Of a DNA stretch of 64,000 nucleotides, positions 12,329-24,461 are shown piece after piece. The position numbers and the translations under genes were made by a program. Each line of letters begins with the position of its first letter. The first letter of the stretch is position 1. The notes below the pieces were generated by a model. That model was not told the DNA's origin. It did no database searches and saw only the letters and a list, made by a program, of their open reading frames with translations. The DNA lies in contig CAMGYJ010000002.1 in assembly GCA_946122785.1 (NCBI GenBank), positions 17,024,492 through 17,088,491 on the forward strand, read 5' to 3'. The DNA is from Linum tenue (lineage: Eukaryota; Streptophyta; Magnoliopsida; Malpighiales; Linaceae).

Positions 12329-12630
12329 TTTATTAAAGTTTATTAAATTATTAATATGATAAATTATATAGACAAAATAAGTGCAATGATGAGGTGGAAA
12401 GAATTTTTATTTTTTTATTTTTTTTGAATTTCCACGTCATCTAGTTAACGGTTAAACTTTATAGTTGACTGCCACGTAGGACAAACTTAACGGAGTGTAA
12501 CGGCCGGTGACCAACCGTGAAACGATTCGTAAAGTTAGTGGCGAATAAGAAAGAAAAGTAATTCAGGTGGCAAACGTGAAATATTTGTATAATTTGAGTG
12601 ACCAAACGTGTAATTTAGCCTTCCCATTAG

Positions 12631-12920
12631 CATGTTCACAGAACCAGAGCATACCACACTCTATATATTATCATACATTTCGCTGTTCAATTCAAAATCA
12701 TACCACATTTCCTAAAGGCTAAAGGAGGTTACAAACTTAATTGTAATCCTAATTAAGGACATTCACACCTCAAATCAATACATGATACCTCTTGAGCGCT
12801 AAGGATGTTCACCTCAATTTAAGATACGTGCCTCTTCAAAACTAATTAACACAATACCAAAAATCAGTTCAGTTTTAAAAAATACATTTTCAGTGAGAAC
12901 CTACTGACTAGAAGAAAAAA
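12631..12920. other. Relic of a GH1-gene upstream region
   Basis: The stretch aligns to 54600-54860 (BG3 upstream) and to 16090-16210 (BG1 upstream): shared CATACATTTCGC, GTTCAATTCAAAATCA and AAAGGAGGTTA. Homology stops at about 12920, just before the position where the promoter would begin. The GH1 gene of this unit is absent. Confidence 0.65.
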
Positions 12921-13769
12921 TCGTACTTTAAAATTTAAAAACTTATGATTTCACGCTTCTAGATCACCAAAACGCTTATGTTTCCATATAAAGTCTTTAG
13001 TGTATAAAATCGGACTAAATTGCGCTTTAAAGTTTAAAAACTTACGCTTTTACGCTTCTCATTCACTAAAACGCTTTACACTTCTAGTTTACTAAATGGA
13101 TATTCTTTTTATGAAATTAATGATAAAAAGTATATTTTAAAGGTAAATCGCCAACAATATGATACATTTGAGATTAAAAGATACATACCGGGTAGTTGGA
13201 CGCATTCTCAGCTTCAATAAAGTAATCTGATTCGCATGCTAGGACCTTCCCAAATTCATTAGCATAGAGAGAAAAACGGCTTATTGTTAAGACCTATGTT
13301 TATGAACTAACTTATTGTTAAGATGCTAAGATTTTGTCTACTTTAGACATGAATTGCAGGTATTTATTAACTTATCTTAACTTTGTGCACTCATATTTTA
13401 CACAATATATGTCGTGCTTAACAGATTTTTAGTTATTTTACAGTATGCGTAAAAAACTTACGTTTTTACGCTTTGATTCTACGCTTTACGATTTTACCCC
13501 TTTTCCGCTTGTTGGTAGAATCGCGCTTTTGACTGCATTGGTAACAATCAAGGTAGTAATCTTCTTCACCTTTCTGGATTCAGCCTGCTCAAACTTTGAG
13601 TTGCTAAAGATCAAATGAAATTGTAAGAGGACCAACCAGTTCCTTAGATAGGATGCTATGGTTAAAATTCTACGAGATGTTAGCCTGATGAACCAGTAAC
13701 TCACGGGTCAAGAGTTGGTTGTAAACTCACAGGCAAGAGTACGTTGTAAAGTGTCGAGACACTATATTA
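12921..13769. other. AT-rich stretch, no gene seen
   Basis: The 850 bp has no recognisable coding region. It repeats short motifs such as TTTACGCTT and AAAACGCTT several times (12940-13090, 13440-13500), perhaps a degenerate transposon. A 72-codon minus-strand frame (13486-13704) has no recognisable domain. Confidence 0.4.
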
Positions 13770-14230
13770 TTCTTTCATTTAATGGCTTGATCGGACTATA
13801 CACCGAAGTGACATTTGTATAGTTGGGAAAACCTAATACGTAAATCTAACTACAACAAAGTAAACCTACGAACTTACGTTACCCTAGCCGACTCGATCGG
13901 CAACCTAACAAAGACTCCTCAAACCTACCTAGTAACAAATAAAAATGACAGTTGGATCGATCACCACATGGCAGCAAGGTCCAAGTTGCAGGCAGACATA
14001 CTCTCCTCTTTCTGCGGATCTCATGAACTCGGTAACCCGATAGTCGATGATGGATAGAGATTCGAGGTAATTAACCTGCGGTAGTTGGTAGAGAAAGCTT
14101 AGTTAATTTGTTTATTACCCCACGTGTCGCTGAGAGGTGAAGGAAGGAAATAATGTTGTTTAGGTTTGTAAATAGTGAGAGCTGTACGTACGAAAATATC
14201 AGATCAAGGACCTTCAACTCAACTGAGATT

Positions 14231-14287
<57 letters not shown>

Positions 14288-14700
14288 GAGTGGTAGGTTT
14301 TTCAAATCGCAATCTCACTTGGGTTGATCAGGAATATTCCACTTCGGTCTGCGGGTTGCTCGCATCCAGGACAGATTTCAATGCAGAACGTTTGTCTTAT
14401 TCAATCCTTCCAGTTATTTAAGTAAGGTTAGTGCCATGGAGAAGTTAGGTTTAAAATGAATCTCTAGCTAGTTCGTGGTTTAAACAGACAACGTTTTGAT
14501 TCAAAAAAAAAAAAAAAAAAAAAGACAAAGAAAATATGAGTTGGTAAGAGCAAATATCAAGAAGAAACATCTATTTGTACGAGAAATATGTTAGGAGGAA
14601 ATTATGTATGGATATCTTATATCGACGAATAGAGAATCTACTTCACGAAGATTAACTATACATGCCTAGATTTGTACTTGTTATAAAGAGGTGAATGTTA
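13770..14700 (+). repeat. R repeat, copy 2 (upstream of BG1)
   Basis: This is the fullest R copy. It starts with GGCTTGATCGGACTATACA and ATTTGTATAGTTG (shared with the copy at 49460), and carries the G-box CACGTG at 14121-14126 and a (GA)n tract at 14230-14286. The AGGAC at 14368-14372 is the empty site of the TRIM found in block 2. The ACA|TGCC near 14673 is the empty site of the block 2 Helitron. Confidence 0.85.
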
Positions 14701-15852
14701 TGTTATGAGAATGGCACGTGAGTTGCTCGAAGTATAAGAGTGGGTAAACCTAACGAGTTGGGCCAATGCTAATCGATTTGGACAAATTATCTTAGTGCAT
14801 TCTATACTATCACTATAAAGAGGTTCTCTGTTAGAATATGCTTAATTTTAAATTTCAAACCTTCTGAATAATTTAGAAAAGACATTTTAGTCAATTTAAT
14901 TAATATAAACCCAAACTCTATTAGAAACCGAGATTATCTTAATTATACTAATGGAGAATAGATTCCATAGGAAACATTTTAAAACTAATTATATTATTAT
15001 TATTATTGTTATTATTGATGGTTACGTTTGAGACAAATTCTTATAATTTTTAGTTTGTTTATTTTATTTCCTTTCGGTGTCTGAGACAAATTCTTATATG
15101 TTTTTTACCAAATAGTGTTCAGAGAAACTAATCAAAGATATTGACAAAATTAGAGATTTTTCACCTCCTTAACCCATCCAAACTGAGAGCATGAAGTTGA
15201 TTTCAGCTCAAGCTCTGCGATTACAACATCCGTGAATCCCATTAGTGGGTACATATTTTGAAGATAATTAAGGATGAAGAGAGCATTCTCAAAGAAAGTT
15301 CATGACATATACTCGATAAATTTAAGTTCTTGAACAATTCTAAAAATGTTGCCATTAGAAATTTGCATTCAGTGAAATGCGGGAGTAGAAGGAAGAGTAT
15401 TTTAACACCGGAGACAGTGAATTCAGTGATGTAGGTAATTACGTTATTGAGATAAAGGAAGAGATTATTGATGGTGGATATAGAAATTTCAAAGATGGGA
15501 GTAGGGATTGAATGGTTGATAATATTTATGATTTGGATGAGGTAAAATTATAGTATCGTGAAAAGATGTTTCACATTTTCAAATATTTTACCATTAAAAT
15601 TTGATTTTTAATGCAATGTAGGAGAAGAAGGAAGAGATTTTTATGTAGAATATGAAGTTTCATTAATGAAGATGAAATTGTGTGGATAAGGTGATTTTGA
15701 TGGAGGAGCAATAAAAAGAAATCCAAAAGTAAATTTGCAATAATTTGACTAAACTGAAGTGCGTTTCAAATATTTAGTTTTTAGAAATTGCATCCCTGCA
15801 TGAGTTGCGTTTCAAACATATCACACTCTATTATCAATTTATCATACATTTC
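14701..15852. other. BG1 distal upstream region, no gene
   Basis: Non-coding, AT-rich. It aligns to 38212-40034 upstream of BG2 with roughly 2% visible base differences. Block 2 has about 640 bp more (38641-39290) at the point that is 15100-15120 here. Confidence 0.55.
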
Positions 15853-16085
15853 GGCCCTGTTTACTTTCATTTCTGTTTCCTGTTTTTTAGAAAACAGATG
15901 TTGAAAACAGGTGAAAACGACATTTTTTTCGTTTTCGAAAACAATAGGAATTTGCCACTTTCTGTTTTCAGAGTTGGAAACGAATAGAAAACAGAATGAA
16001 AAGTAAACATGTTTTCTCGTTTCGTTTCCCAAATTTGTAACATGAAAACAGAAAACAGGAAACGAAAATGGAAGTGAACAGGGCC
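15853..16085. mobile_element. PIF/Harbinger-like MITE, copy 1 only
   Basis: A 233 bp insert begins GGCCCTGTTTACTTTC and ends with its inverted form GAAGTGAACAGGGCC. It is flanked by TTC on both sides (15850-15852, 16086-16088). The BG2 upstream region keeps the empty site (40032-40034). A 3 bp duplication and this TIR start suit PIF/Harbinger (Tourist-like) elements. The interior repeats GAAAACAG-type motifs and would fold into a long hairpin. It lies about 370 bp from the BG1 TATA box. Confidence 0.8.
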
Positions 16086-16456
16086 TTCGCTGTTCAATTC
16101 AAAAATCACACCGCATTTCATAGAGGCCAAAGGAGGTTAAGATTTAAGAATAAACACAACAACAAAAAATTAGTTCAGTTTTAAAAATACATATTCAGTA
16201 CGTGAGAAGCTACTAACTAGGAAAAAAAAAAAACCCTCACTGGGTAGATCTCGATGAGAATATTACAGTAGTAACTATTTGTTTACTAGCCAGATTTGGA
16301 TCCATAAAAACCGATAGTAATTAAACAATAAAACCAAATATTACTAATCTCTCTATCCATGTTGGGTGTAATAATTAAACCAGTAAATTAAATCAGTAAG
16401 AACTTCATCAAAACAAACAGCAATATGCAGAAAGCACATGCATATGGCCTGTTATC

Positions 16457-16464
16457 TATATAAA
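16457..16464 (+). promoter_or_regulatory. TATA box of BG1
   Basis: TATATAAA lies 113 bp before the ATG, followed by GAGGGTTGCCCC and a (CTA)n stretch (16493-16514) in the presumed 5' UTR. The same box is at 40404-40411 for BG2 and as TATATAAT at 55096-55103 for BG3. Confidence 0.7.
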
Positions 16465-16577
16465 GAGGGTTGCCCCAAAGGTCTTAAACCCACACTACTA
16501 CTACTACTACTACTCATCAGCTAGTTGGAGTTCAATTTATATTTCTCCATCCTTGTTTCCTTTTGGTTGGCCCAAAC

Positions 16578-19500
16578 ATGGCTCCAGCCACTCGTTTTCG
16601 AGGGTTTCCAACGATGTCAGTTCCTGCTGTCCTCGTTATCTCAACTGTAACCCTACTTCTGTTGGCTCGTGCCATGGCGCAGAGCGATCCTAGCTTTCCC
16701 GACCCTTGCCAAGGCTCTACCTACACGCCTTCGGACAACCTTCCCTACGGTCGCCACACTTTCCCTCCTGGCTTCGTCTTTGGCACCGCCGCTTCTGCTT
16801 ATCAGGTAAAGCTAGCTAACTATTAATCTTGTTCCAATAAACCGTACGTGGTGTTATATATGCCTCCATGGTAACAAATGATTTCTTCTTTAATTTGTTT
16901 GGTGAATCATATCAAAGGTGGAAGGTGCCGCAAATCAGAGCTGCAGAGGTCCAAGCGTATGGGACAAATTCGCCCATCAATTCCCAGGTTTCTTCCTCTT
17001 TCTTGTGTAATCCTTCTCATCGTTAGGAGGCATGGACCTGACGCGATTTCGATCGATTTTCTACGTATTAATTGTGCAGAAAGGATTGCTGATCGAAGTA
17101 ATGGAGATGTGGCCATTGATATGTATAACCTCTTTGTGGTACGCAATGAATGCATATATATATATAATACGTATTTCATGTGTATTTTTGTACTCAGCTT
17201 TTTACTACGCTATATTTACGGACGGACGAAACGAACTAATTAATACGTACGTACAGGAGGATATTCAAAGAATGAAGTATATGAACGTGGATGCTTACAG
17301 GCTCTCCATCTCCTGGTCTCGAGTTATCCCATGTCAGTACCTAGTCGTCATCGTCGTCGATCCATATTTCGATTGATCTGATTTTTTTCATGGCAGATTT
17401 TTCTAATTTATTTGGTTACCATTTTAAAATGTGATGATCAGACGGGAAACGGAGCACAGGGGTGAACAGAGAAGGACTCGATTTTTACCACAAGGTTATT
17501 GATTTGCTCAAACATAACGGTAATGAAAGACTAGCTTGGCTTGCTAAAAAACCTAACATAAATCAAATTGAAAATTAAATTAATAAAAATGCTCATAGCA
17601 TTTTGTGTATGTTACCTACATTGATTGATTTAGGTATCGAGCCTTACGTCACAATATGGCATTGGGACACCCCTCAGGCACTCGAAGCCGAGTACGGTGG
17701 CTTCTTAAGCCGTGACATAGTGTAAGCGATTAATTCGTAATATGTAAGATTATCTAGCTAGTCCGTTACGTCCAAATTAATCGTTAATTTCCTATGTGTG
17801 TGTTGTGTTATGCAGGAAGGATTTTGAAGATTACTGCGACTTGTTATTCGAAGAGTACGGCAAAAAGATAACAAAATGGATCACGCTGAACGAACCTGTA
17901 ACTTACGTAATGAGAGGATACGACGAAGGGCTGATGGCACCGGGGCGTTGTTCCACGTGGGTTAACCACGCATGTCTCGCCGGAAACTCCGGGACCGAGC
18001 CTTACATCGTCACCCACAATCTCCTTCTTGCTCATGCTGCTGGTTATAAATTGTACCAGCAAAAATACAAGGTATTGTTGATATATAGCATTTAGAATGT
18101 ACATTAATCCAAGTAATAATCTCTAGTTACTAAGTAATTAATCCTCTCGACTATTGTTCTAACAATAGTAGTTTTTTTTAATAGGCAAGTCAAGGTGGGG
18201 AAGTAGGAATCACCATTGTTACTTACTGGTACGTTCCTTACACCGATACCACAGCGGATATTGATGCAGCTCAAAGATCCCTAGACTTCATGTTTGGGTG
18301 GTGAGTATATTCCTCTCTCGACCTACGTTACGGATGGCAATCTCTACCTGATCCAAATTACAAGTCACGGTAAACTAATTCGCGCGTATTAATTAAAGGT
18401 ACATGGATCCTATCACCTATGGTCACTACCCGAGGAACATGATCGACCTGGTCGGATCTCGCTTGCCCACCTTCACGTCGGAGGAGTCGAGATCGTTGAA
18501 AGGCTCGTACGATTTTCTGGGGCTCAATTACTACACTGCGTATTACTCCATGAACAACACCAACTTCGACCCTGAACATCTCGAGTATCTTAAGGATTCC
18601 CACGCCATTACTACAGGTAATTAATTAATTAATTAATTATGCAGTTATGAATGATATATGAATCTTTCAGGTTTCATATATATCATCTTTATATCAAATT
18701 GTACTAACTCTCGTTGGGTTCCATTGTTGTCAGCTACTGGAGCCAATGGAGAACTCATTGGACCGGAGGTAAAAAAAAAAAAAGAAAAAAAAAATCAGTC
18801 AGTCAGTGAATTTGATAAAACTACGTACATGCATGCATGGCTATGTGAAGTATTAATTATAATGAAAACTGTTTGATGATATGAAATTGTGCAGTTGGGC
18901 ACGTCGTGGCAGTACCTTTACCCACAAGGGCTTCAATATCTTTTGAACTACACCAAAGATACATACCGAAACCCTCATATTTACATCACCGAGAATGGTA
19001 ATAATTTGTCATTTCAATTACTAACTGGTAAAGTATAAATAGCTCATGAGAAGAAGAAGGGTGATTTATCAAGCTGACTGGGGTTTGTGATGATGCATGA
19101 TCATCAGGACTTTCTCAATTGGACGATCCTACACAATCGATCGACGAAGCGACACAAGACGACGATAGGATAAATTTCTACGACACCCACCTCGACAGTG
19201 TTCTCCAGTCCATGATGTCAGTTTTCCCATCTTTCCCACGTATTAACTATATATTATTACTTCAGTTCCGATAATAATATCATCATCGATGAGCTAATTC
19301 GAGTGACTTGGTTGTGTTCGCTTGAATATAATACGACGTCGCGTGGTGTACGTTCAGCGGGTACAACGTGAACGTGTCGGGGTTCTTCGCGTGGTCGCTT
19401 GCGGACAACTACGAGTGGAACGATGGCTACTCGGTCCGGTTCGGGTTCTACTACATCGACTACACCGACGGTCATCTGACCCGCTACCCGAAGAGCTCGG

Positions 19501-19667
19501 CCTGCTGGTACACCAACTTCCTTAACTGGAACGCTCCCACGGGCCAGACCCTGATCCGTCAGAAGAATGTTCGTAGCAATAATAAGCTGCAGGCTCGGTC
19601 CGCTCGCCATTCTGCCGCAGCTGGCGGACGTCGTGCCCTCCCGGCCCGCCGATTCTCCCGTTGGTGA
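16578..19667 (+). CDS. BG1: GH1 beta-glucosidase, secretory, 13 exons
   Basis: Retaining beta-glucosidase of GH1; hydrolyses a beta-glucoside, exact substrate unknown. Exons by GT..AG sites: 16578-16805, 16918-16987, 17080-17138, 17257-17332, 17442-17519, 17634-17721, 17816-18071, 18185-18300, 18399-18616, 18734-18768, 18895-18997, 19108-19216, 19358-19667. They join in frame into 581 codons, a full-length plant GH1 with 13 exons. Residues 1-34 form a signal peptide (hydrophobic core LLLLA, likely cut after AMA). Acid/base Glu is in TLNEP (about E226) and nucleophile in ITENG (about E441); [16 protein letters not shown] and [12 protein letters not shown] are typical family motifs. NYT and NVS are glycosylation candidates. 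A basic tail of about 40 residues ends RRFSRW. The first ATG is chosen; M13 is an alternative. Linamarase-like specificity is possible but unproven. Confidence 0.95.
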
Positions 19668-20100
19668 TCTGCCGTGGTGGGTTATGTATCCTTCTTCGAG
19701 AGAGTGATGGTCGTGGTACGGATTTTCGATTTGGTGCAAGAATAATAAAGAGGCATGAGCTAGCTAGGGTTCTGCCCGTGGCGTGGTCTGCCTTGATTAA
19801 TCTCCATCTTCTAGGGTTTGGGGCTTTTCCTGGGCTTCCTTGTAGCGTATTCTAGTGTTACAGTTGCGTGTTTGTTTTCACGCTTGATCGATCTACTTCC
19901 TTCCTTTCCGCACTACTAAGCTGTACGTGTTTCTCAAGCATTAACGACTTGGTGATAATAAAGTTTCTACTGTTAAGTTAAGAGTCAATGACTACTTCTC
20001 CTTCATTTCATTATGATGTTTCAACAAATGAATCCTTTCGGTACTATATAATAGCTTAGTTTGGTCCTGTCGTTGTAGCTTTTCCAGAAGCAGCTTCTCG
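19668..20100 (+). other. BG1 3' flank with polyadenylation-type signals
   Basis: Downstream of the stop are AATAATAAAG (19741-19750) and AATAATAAAG-like (19955-19962) motifs. The flank is identical by eye to the BG2 flank up to about 20146. Confidence 0.5.
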
Positions 20101-21303
20101 CTGGAGTATTCAGATAAGTACTTTTCAAAAAAAAAAAAAAAAAACAGTTTAGTGTTTGGCTATAAAACTATTAGAAGTGCTTTTTAATATGAGAGATTGC
20201 GTAAAATGACTATAAAGAACTTATAATATAAAATATGAATACAAATTCTAATCAATAAAAAGTAGTTAAAATGAATCTGGTTAGATTTCTTTTATAATAA
20301 ATAATATGGTTTTATAATTTATTTTATTTTTAAAAGGATATAAATGAAGGAAAATTATATTTTTTGAAATAAAATTAAAATATGGTAAGGATAATCTTGT
20401 ATTTTCAAAACAACTTTTCGCAGAAGCTCCAAATCGGAGCTTCTGCTTTTAAGTTATACAAAAGTGCTTTTCGACTTTTCAAAAGCCGAGCTTTTACATG
20501 TGGTTGGCTCTGCTTCAGCTTTTGAAGCCGAAAAACTCATCTAAAAGCCAGGTAAACATAGGGAATTACTTTTGCTGGCCCGCTGTTGTGGCCAACAAGG
20601 GTTTGGACTAGTGGTAATACCATTATTATAAGAACCGAACCGGATCAATGGTCGGGCTAGTAGAACCGTCAAACCAGTTATGATTGCGGTCTGATTCATT
20701 GTTTGGATGGTTATTGATGGACTAAACGACTTTTCACGGTTCAACATAAAATCAGATGCACGGCCATGGTTATACTGGTCCATTGGTTCACTATTTTAAC
20801 AAAAAAATGCTTTAATATAAACTAAGACCATCAAACCATACTTATTAATTTATATATGTTTCCTCTTCTCATTTCAACCTTGTTGTCAACCTTATGTTGT
20901 CCACTACCGACTGGTACCGTAATTTTTAATTCAATTAAAAAAATATGATTTGGTTTGAATGATTTATTAGATATTTTGGTGATGATATGAATTTGCAATT
21001 GCTTATAGCCAATGATAACTTTATTCTTAAATTAGTGTAATATACAAGTCTTATATGTTGTATATCATGAACGGTTCTATCAACGGTTCACCATCAGCTT
21101 TGTAACGGTTAACCACTCAACCCTAAACCACTAAATTTTCTGGTTCAGCCTCCGGTCCGGTTATGAAAACAGAGGGTAATACTATTAGTATTGAATGTGG
21201 AGGTCTCAGGTTCGAAATATCTTAAATATTACTTAACAAAAAAAATCTATATAACTCTTATAATAATATGAACTAGTTACTATATTTTCATCATTGATGA
21301 CGT
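20101..21303. other. Repeat-derived DNA with an interrupted tRNA-like (SINE-like) sequence
   Basis: No gene. GGTTTGGACTAGTGGTAATA (near 20600) resembles a pol III A-box region, and GGTCTCAGGTTCGAAAT (near 21208) a B-box region. They are separated by about 550 bp rich in AACCGG/CCGGTT motifs, as if a SINE-like sequence were split by an insertion. Block 2 has the left half but has lost the B-box half by a deletion near 45388. Confidence 0.35.
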
Positions 21304-21934
21304 CAGGGGCGGAGCTAGGATTTGAGTCTAGGCGCGGATTTACTTAGTTTATCATCACAAAAAAATATAATATAAATCATTCTACATTATAATTACTACA
21401 TGATATGTTCGAAACAAATGAGCAAATGACGGAAAAAGTTAACCATACATTTTATATGTAGTACATTTTCAACATTTTCATAAATGGAAAATGAACCCCC
21501 TTCAATATAATTGTTTGAAAATACAATGAGGCAAATGACGGAAAAAAGTTAACCATACGTTTTATATGTAGTACATTTTCAACATTTTCATAAATGGAAA
21601 AAGAATCCCCTTCGATATAATTGTTTGAAAATACAATTCATTATATTACCAAAACAACCCTGTGTTAGGGTGGTTTAGTATGCAGAAGGGCAAGAGCTAA
21701 CTAACGTAAAAAAGCACAAGCATGGTAGGGTGGTTATGAAAGTAGCAAAAATGACATAAAATTAAATTGCTGCGAGTGAGAGTCGAACTTGAATTTCCAA
21801 GGGAAGAGGTGAGCATCTTAGCAACTAGACCACTATCAATTCCTTGTTTCAATAATGCGCACTCAGCTTTTATATAACTACATTAAGTTTATACGTAATT
21901 TCCCACAATCCTAAGACGTTTTGCTCCGCCCCTG
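21304..21934. mobile_element. Non-autonomous hAT element, copy 1
   Basis: TIRs CAGGGGCGGAGC and GCTCCGCCCCTG are flanked by an exact 8 bp duplication GATGACGT (21296-21303, 21935-21942). Inside is a tandem duplication of about 110 bp (21418-21525 and 21529-21640, both containing AAATGACGGAAAAA). A minus-strand tRNA-like segment lies at 21779-21840, with a B-box-like AGTTCGACTC and A-box-like GTCTAGTTGCTAAG. No transposase. Block 2 carries it at 45466-46182. Confidence 0.85.
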
Positions 21935-22009
21935 GATGACGTTATGTTTAGTGACAAAAAAGTTACATCCAAATTTTTACAAAGATTTATATCAAAATGT
22001 TCATTTTTT

Positions 22010-22693
22010 AACCAATTATTACTATTTATATAAAAATAATCAACAAATTATGTAAATAAAATGATGAAATCTACTCTAAATTAGATTAGAGGGAAAAATA
22101 TTTCATATGAGGAATTTGACCGTTTGGCCTTCCCCATTAAAGCATTTCCACTTTTTGTGGAGCTAGAATGCAAAAAATAATTCTAAAATTATCATTTTTG
22201 GCACCACCATTGTGGATGATTTAAAGTATGGCACCATCTGCAACAGTCGTGCAGAGCTTGTATGCATTTGTGACCTCGAGGATAAGATCTACAATTTGCA
22301 GTTGAATACTCTAAGAGCGTCCTTCACTTGTTTTAGGGTTTGGTGGGGTGAACTAGCTATCGCCCATGATTCCCACATCATGCCTACTTTACTTACAGTA
22401 CTTGTGGTGACTAGGCTTTGTGCCTATAAGATTATTAGGGTTCTTAGGGGTTTGGATGGGGATTGGGGTATTGAGAGATTAGTTGAAAAGACCAGGGATT
22501 TACGGAATAATATTCAAAGTTACGTAATGTGTTAAGTTATTACGAAAGTCTTACATAACACTTCTAATTTAACCGTTAAGTAAGAAATAACCTTCGTTCT
22601 GTAACCTTACGTAGTGATTAACAGTTGTAAAATGTCATTGCGGAAGAGGTCTTATGTGTCACTGCTTTACTTTGTAAGCCTAGGAGCTCCTGG
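22010..22693. other. Unassigned DNA with an unrecognised 107-codon frame
   Basis: After homology to block 2 ends (about 22010) no known gene is seen. A plus-strand frame at 22212-22535 encodes 107 residues with no recognisable domain or signal. TTACGTAA-rich motifs near 22500-22620 recur at 23400-23520. Confidence 0.3.
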
Positions 22694-23238
22694 TAGGGAT
22701 GACAATTGGTAGAGTTGGGGCGGGTTATTGCCAAAACCAATCCCATGATTTTATCCAGCATAAAAGAAAAACCGGAGTAAAACCCACTGGATTTGAAAAA
22801 CTCAAACCCAACCCAACCCGCTAGGTATCCACGGCCCACGGGTTCATGATTACCCATGGTTTCATGTACAAAGATGCAATTACACTAGTTTTCAATACTA
22901 TTGTCTACTACATACACACTAACTCGCAAATCATGCATTCATACTAATTGTTCAAGATTAAAGATAAACATCCACAAATAATATGATTAATTGAACGTGT
23001 GAGGAATAAATTTAGAAATTATGGTTAATTTGTTAAGGGTTCCGTGGGTCGTAGGGGTATGAACTTGGGTGCGGGTATCCGCAGGGTTGGATATGGCTAA
23101 ACCCAAACACAACCAGCGAAAAGTATAGCGGGTTTAAACTCAAACTCGACCCACAATCCGTCAAAGCGGGTTTTACCCACTTTGACCGAGTTGGGTCGGG
23201 TAGGGTACCCGCGGATTCGAGTTCTATTGCCATCCATG
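22694..23238. mobile_element. hAT-type MITE
   Basis: A 545 bp insert starts TAGGGATGACAATTGG and ends in the imperfect inverted form TTGCCATCCATG. The exact 8 bp duplication GCTCCTGG is at 22686-22693 and 23239-23246. The interior is rich in GGGTT/AACCC motifs (for example GCGGGTT, ACCCGC). No coding capacity. Confidence 0.75.
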
Positions 23239-23589
23239 GCTCCTGGTCATATATAAGGAAGCGGTGCTTTAGTTGCCAGTGTTGGGGGTCAGTTAATGAG
23301 TAACTGGTGTGGGTGTTATGTCATGAATCGCTGCTGGAGATCTTATCTATCTTAGTAAAAATCCCAATGCAAGAAGGAGATTATGTAATGGAACGAATAT
23401 CAACCTTGCGTTATGTAAAATGTTAAGTCATTATGAAACATACCGTAACGCTTTTAGTTCAACTGTTACGTAAGTGTAACAAGAATTACGTAATTGTTAC
23501 GTAATGAACATTAGATTTACGTGAAGCAACCAGTAAAACCTACTAAACCAGGTCAAAAAGTTCAAGTTATAATACTTCAACGTCTGCTG

Positions 23590-24260
23590 GGAGGAGGTCC
23601 CTATACATATACATGCGATGTGACTATACTTCTCCAAAGAAATGGAGCGAATATCGGTTCAAGAAACCTACGTACGTAGTAATAAACGAAAATGACAGTT
23701 GGATCGATGCCCACATGCAAAGCTCTCCATGCACGTTAGCCTCTGCATATATTTGCAGGAAGGCAGGCAGACATGGTAGCTCCTTCCTCTTTCTGCGGAT
23801 CTCGTATGCTCACAGTAACTCCATAGCCGACGATGGATAGAGAGGTAGCCTGCGGACTGCGGTATTTATAATAGCTAGAGGCAATATATATAATCGAGTA
23901 GCATATATAGTTAATTTGGTTATTTCCCCACGTGTTGCTGAGAGCGAGGTGAAGGAAATAGTATTCAATGATTGATTCGCTTAGGGTTTGTAAACAGATC
24001 AGAGAGCTGCAGTTCGTACTAAGAGATCAGATCAAGTAGCTTCAACTCAACTGAGATTTGGAGAGAGATAGAGAGAGATGAGTGGTAGGTTTTACAAATC
24101 GCAATTAATCTCACTTGGGTTGATCAGGAATATTCCACTGCGATCTGCGGGCTACTCGCATCCAGCCCATATTTCAATGCAGAACGTTTGTCTTATTCAA
24201 TCTTTATCCAGTAATATAAGTCATGAAGAAGTTAGGTTTAAAATTAAATGAAGTGTGTTA
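23590..24260 (+). repeat. R repeat, copy 3
   Basis: Diverged R copy downstream of BG1: AATGACAGTTGGATCGATGC, GCAGGCAGACATGG, TTTCTGCGGATCTC, G-box at 23929-23934, only a short GA tract, GGAATATTCCACTGCGATCTGC and CAGAACGTTTGTCTTATTCA. Its wording (CATGCACGTTAGCCTCTGC, ATATTTGCAG) is closest to copy R5 at 60180. Confidence 0.8.
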
Positions 24261-24461
24261 AGGAAAAAAAAAAAAACTATCACGTAATCAATTTTTAGAA
24301 TGGGATATGGGTTCTTCATTACTAGCGCAACATTATGCCATCTATAATTCCTAAAATACGAAATTAAGAGTAAAATTAAGAGAAATACGTCACGAAATTA
24401 TGCATGCATGCACATTTTTACATTGATGAAGAGAAGTTTTACTAATATGGTTGCTCTATTA

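Larger units (their letters stand above)
9997..12620. mobile_element. Pack-MULE carrying pieces of two host genes
   Basis: This is a 2.6 kb element with terminal inverted repeats of about 500 bp (9997-10496 and 12113-12620, starting GGCTAAATTACACG). It is flanked by a 10 bp target duplication TTCCCATTAG (9987-9996 and 12621-12630). Long TIRs and 9-11 bp duplications are the mark of Mutator-like elements. No transposase is present. Instead the arms hold an auxin-receptor F-box fragment and the centre holds a UCH37-type ubiquitin hydrolase gene with an intron end, so the capture was from genomic DNA. The related BG3 upstream region (about 54595-54625) is uninterrupted. Confidence 0.88.

Noticed and set aside
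12921..13769. Helitron, because the break in homology starts A|TC
   Set aside because: No CTRR end with hairpin was found near the right border, so one matching dinucleotide is not enough.
19257..19739. 160-codon minus-strand frame across the last BG1 exon, repeated at 43204-43686
   Set aside because: Antisense of GC-rich GH1 coding sequence; the plus strand carries the conserved GH1 C-terminus.
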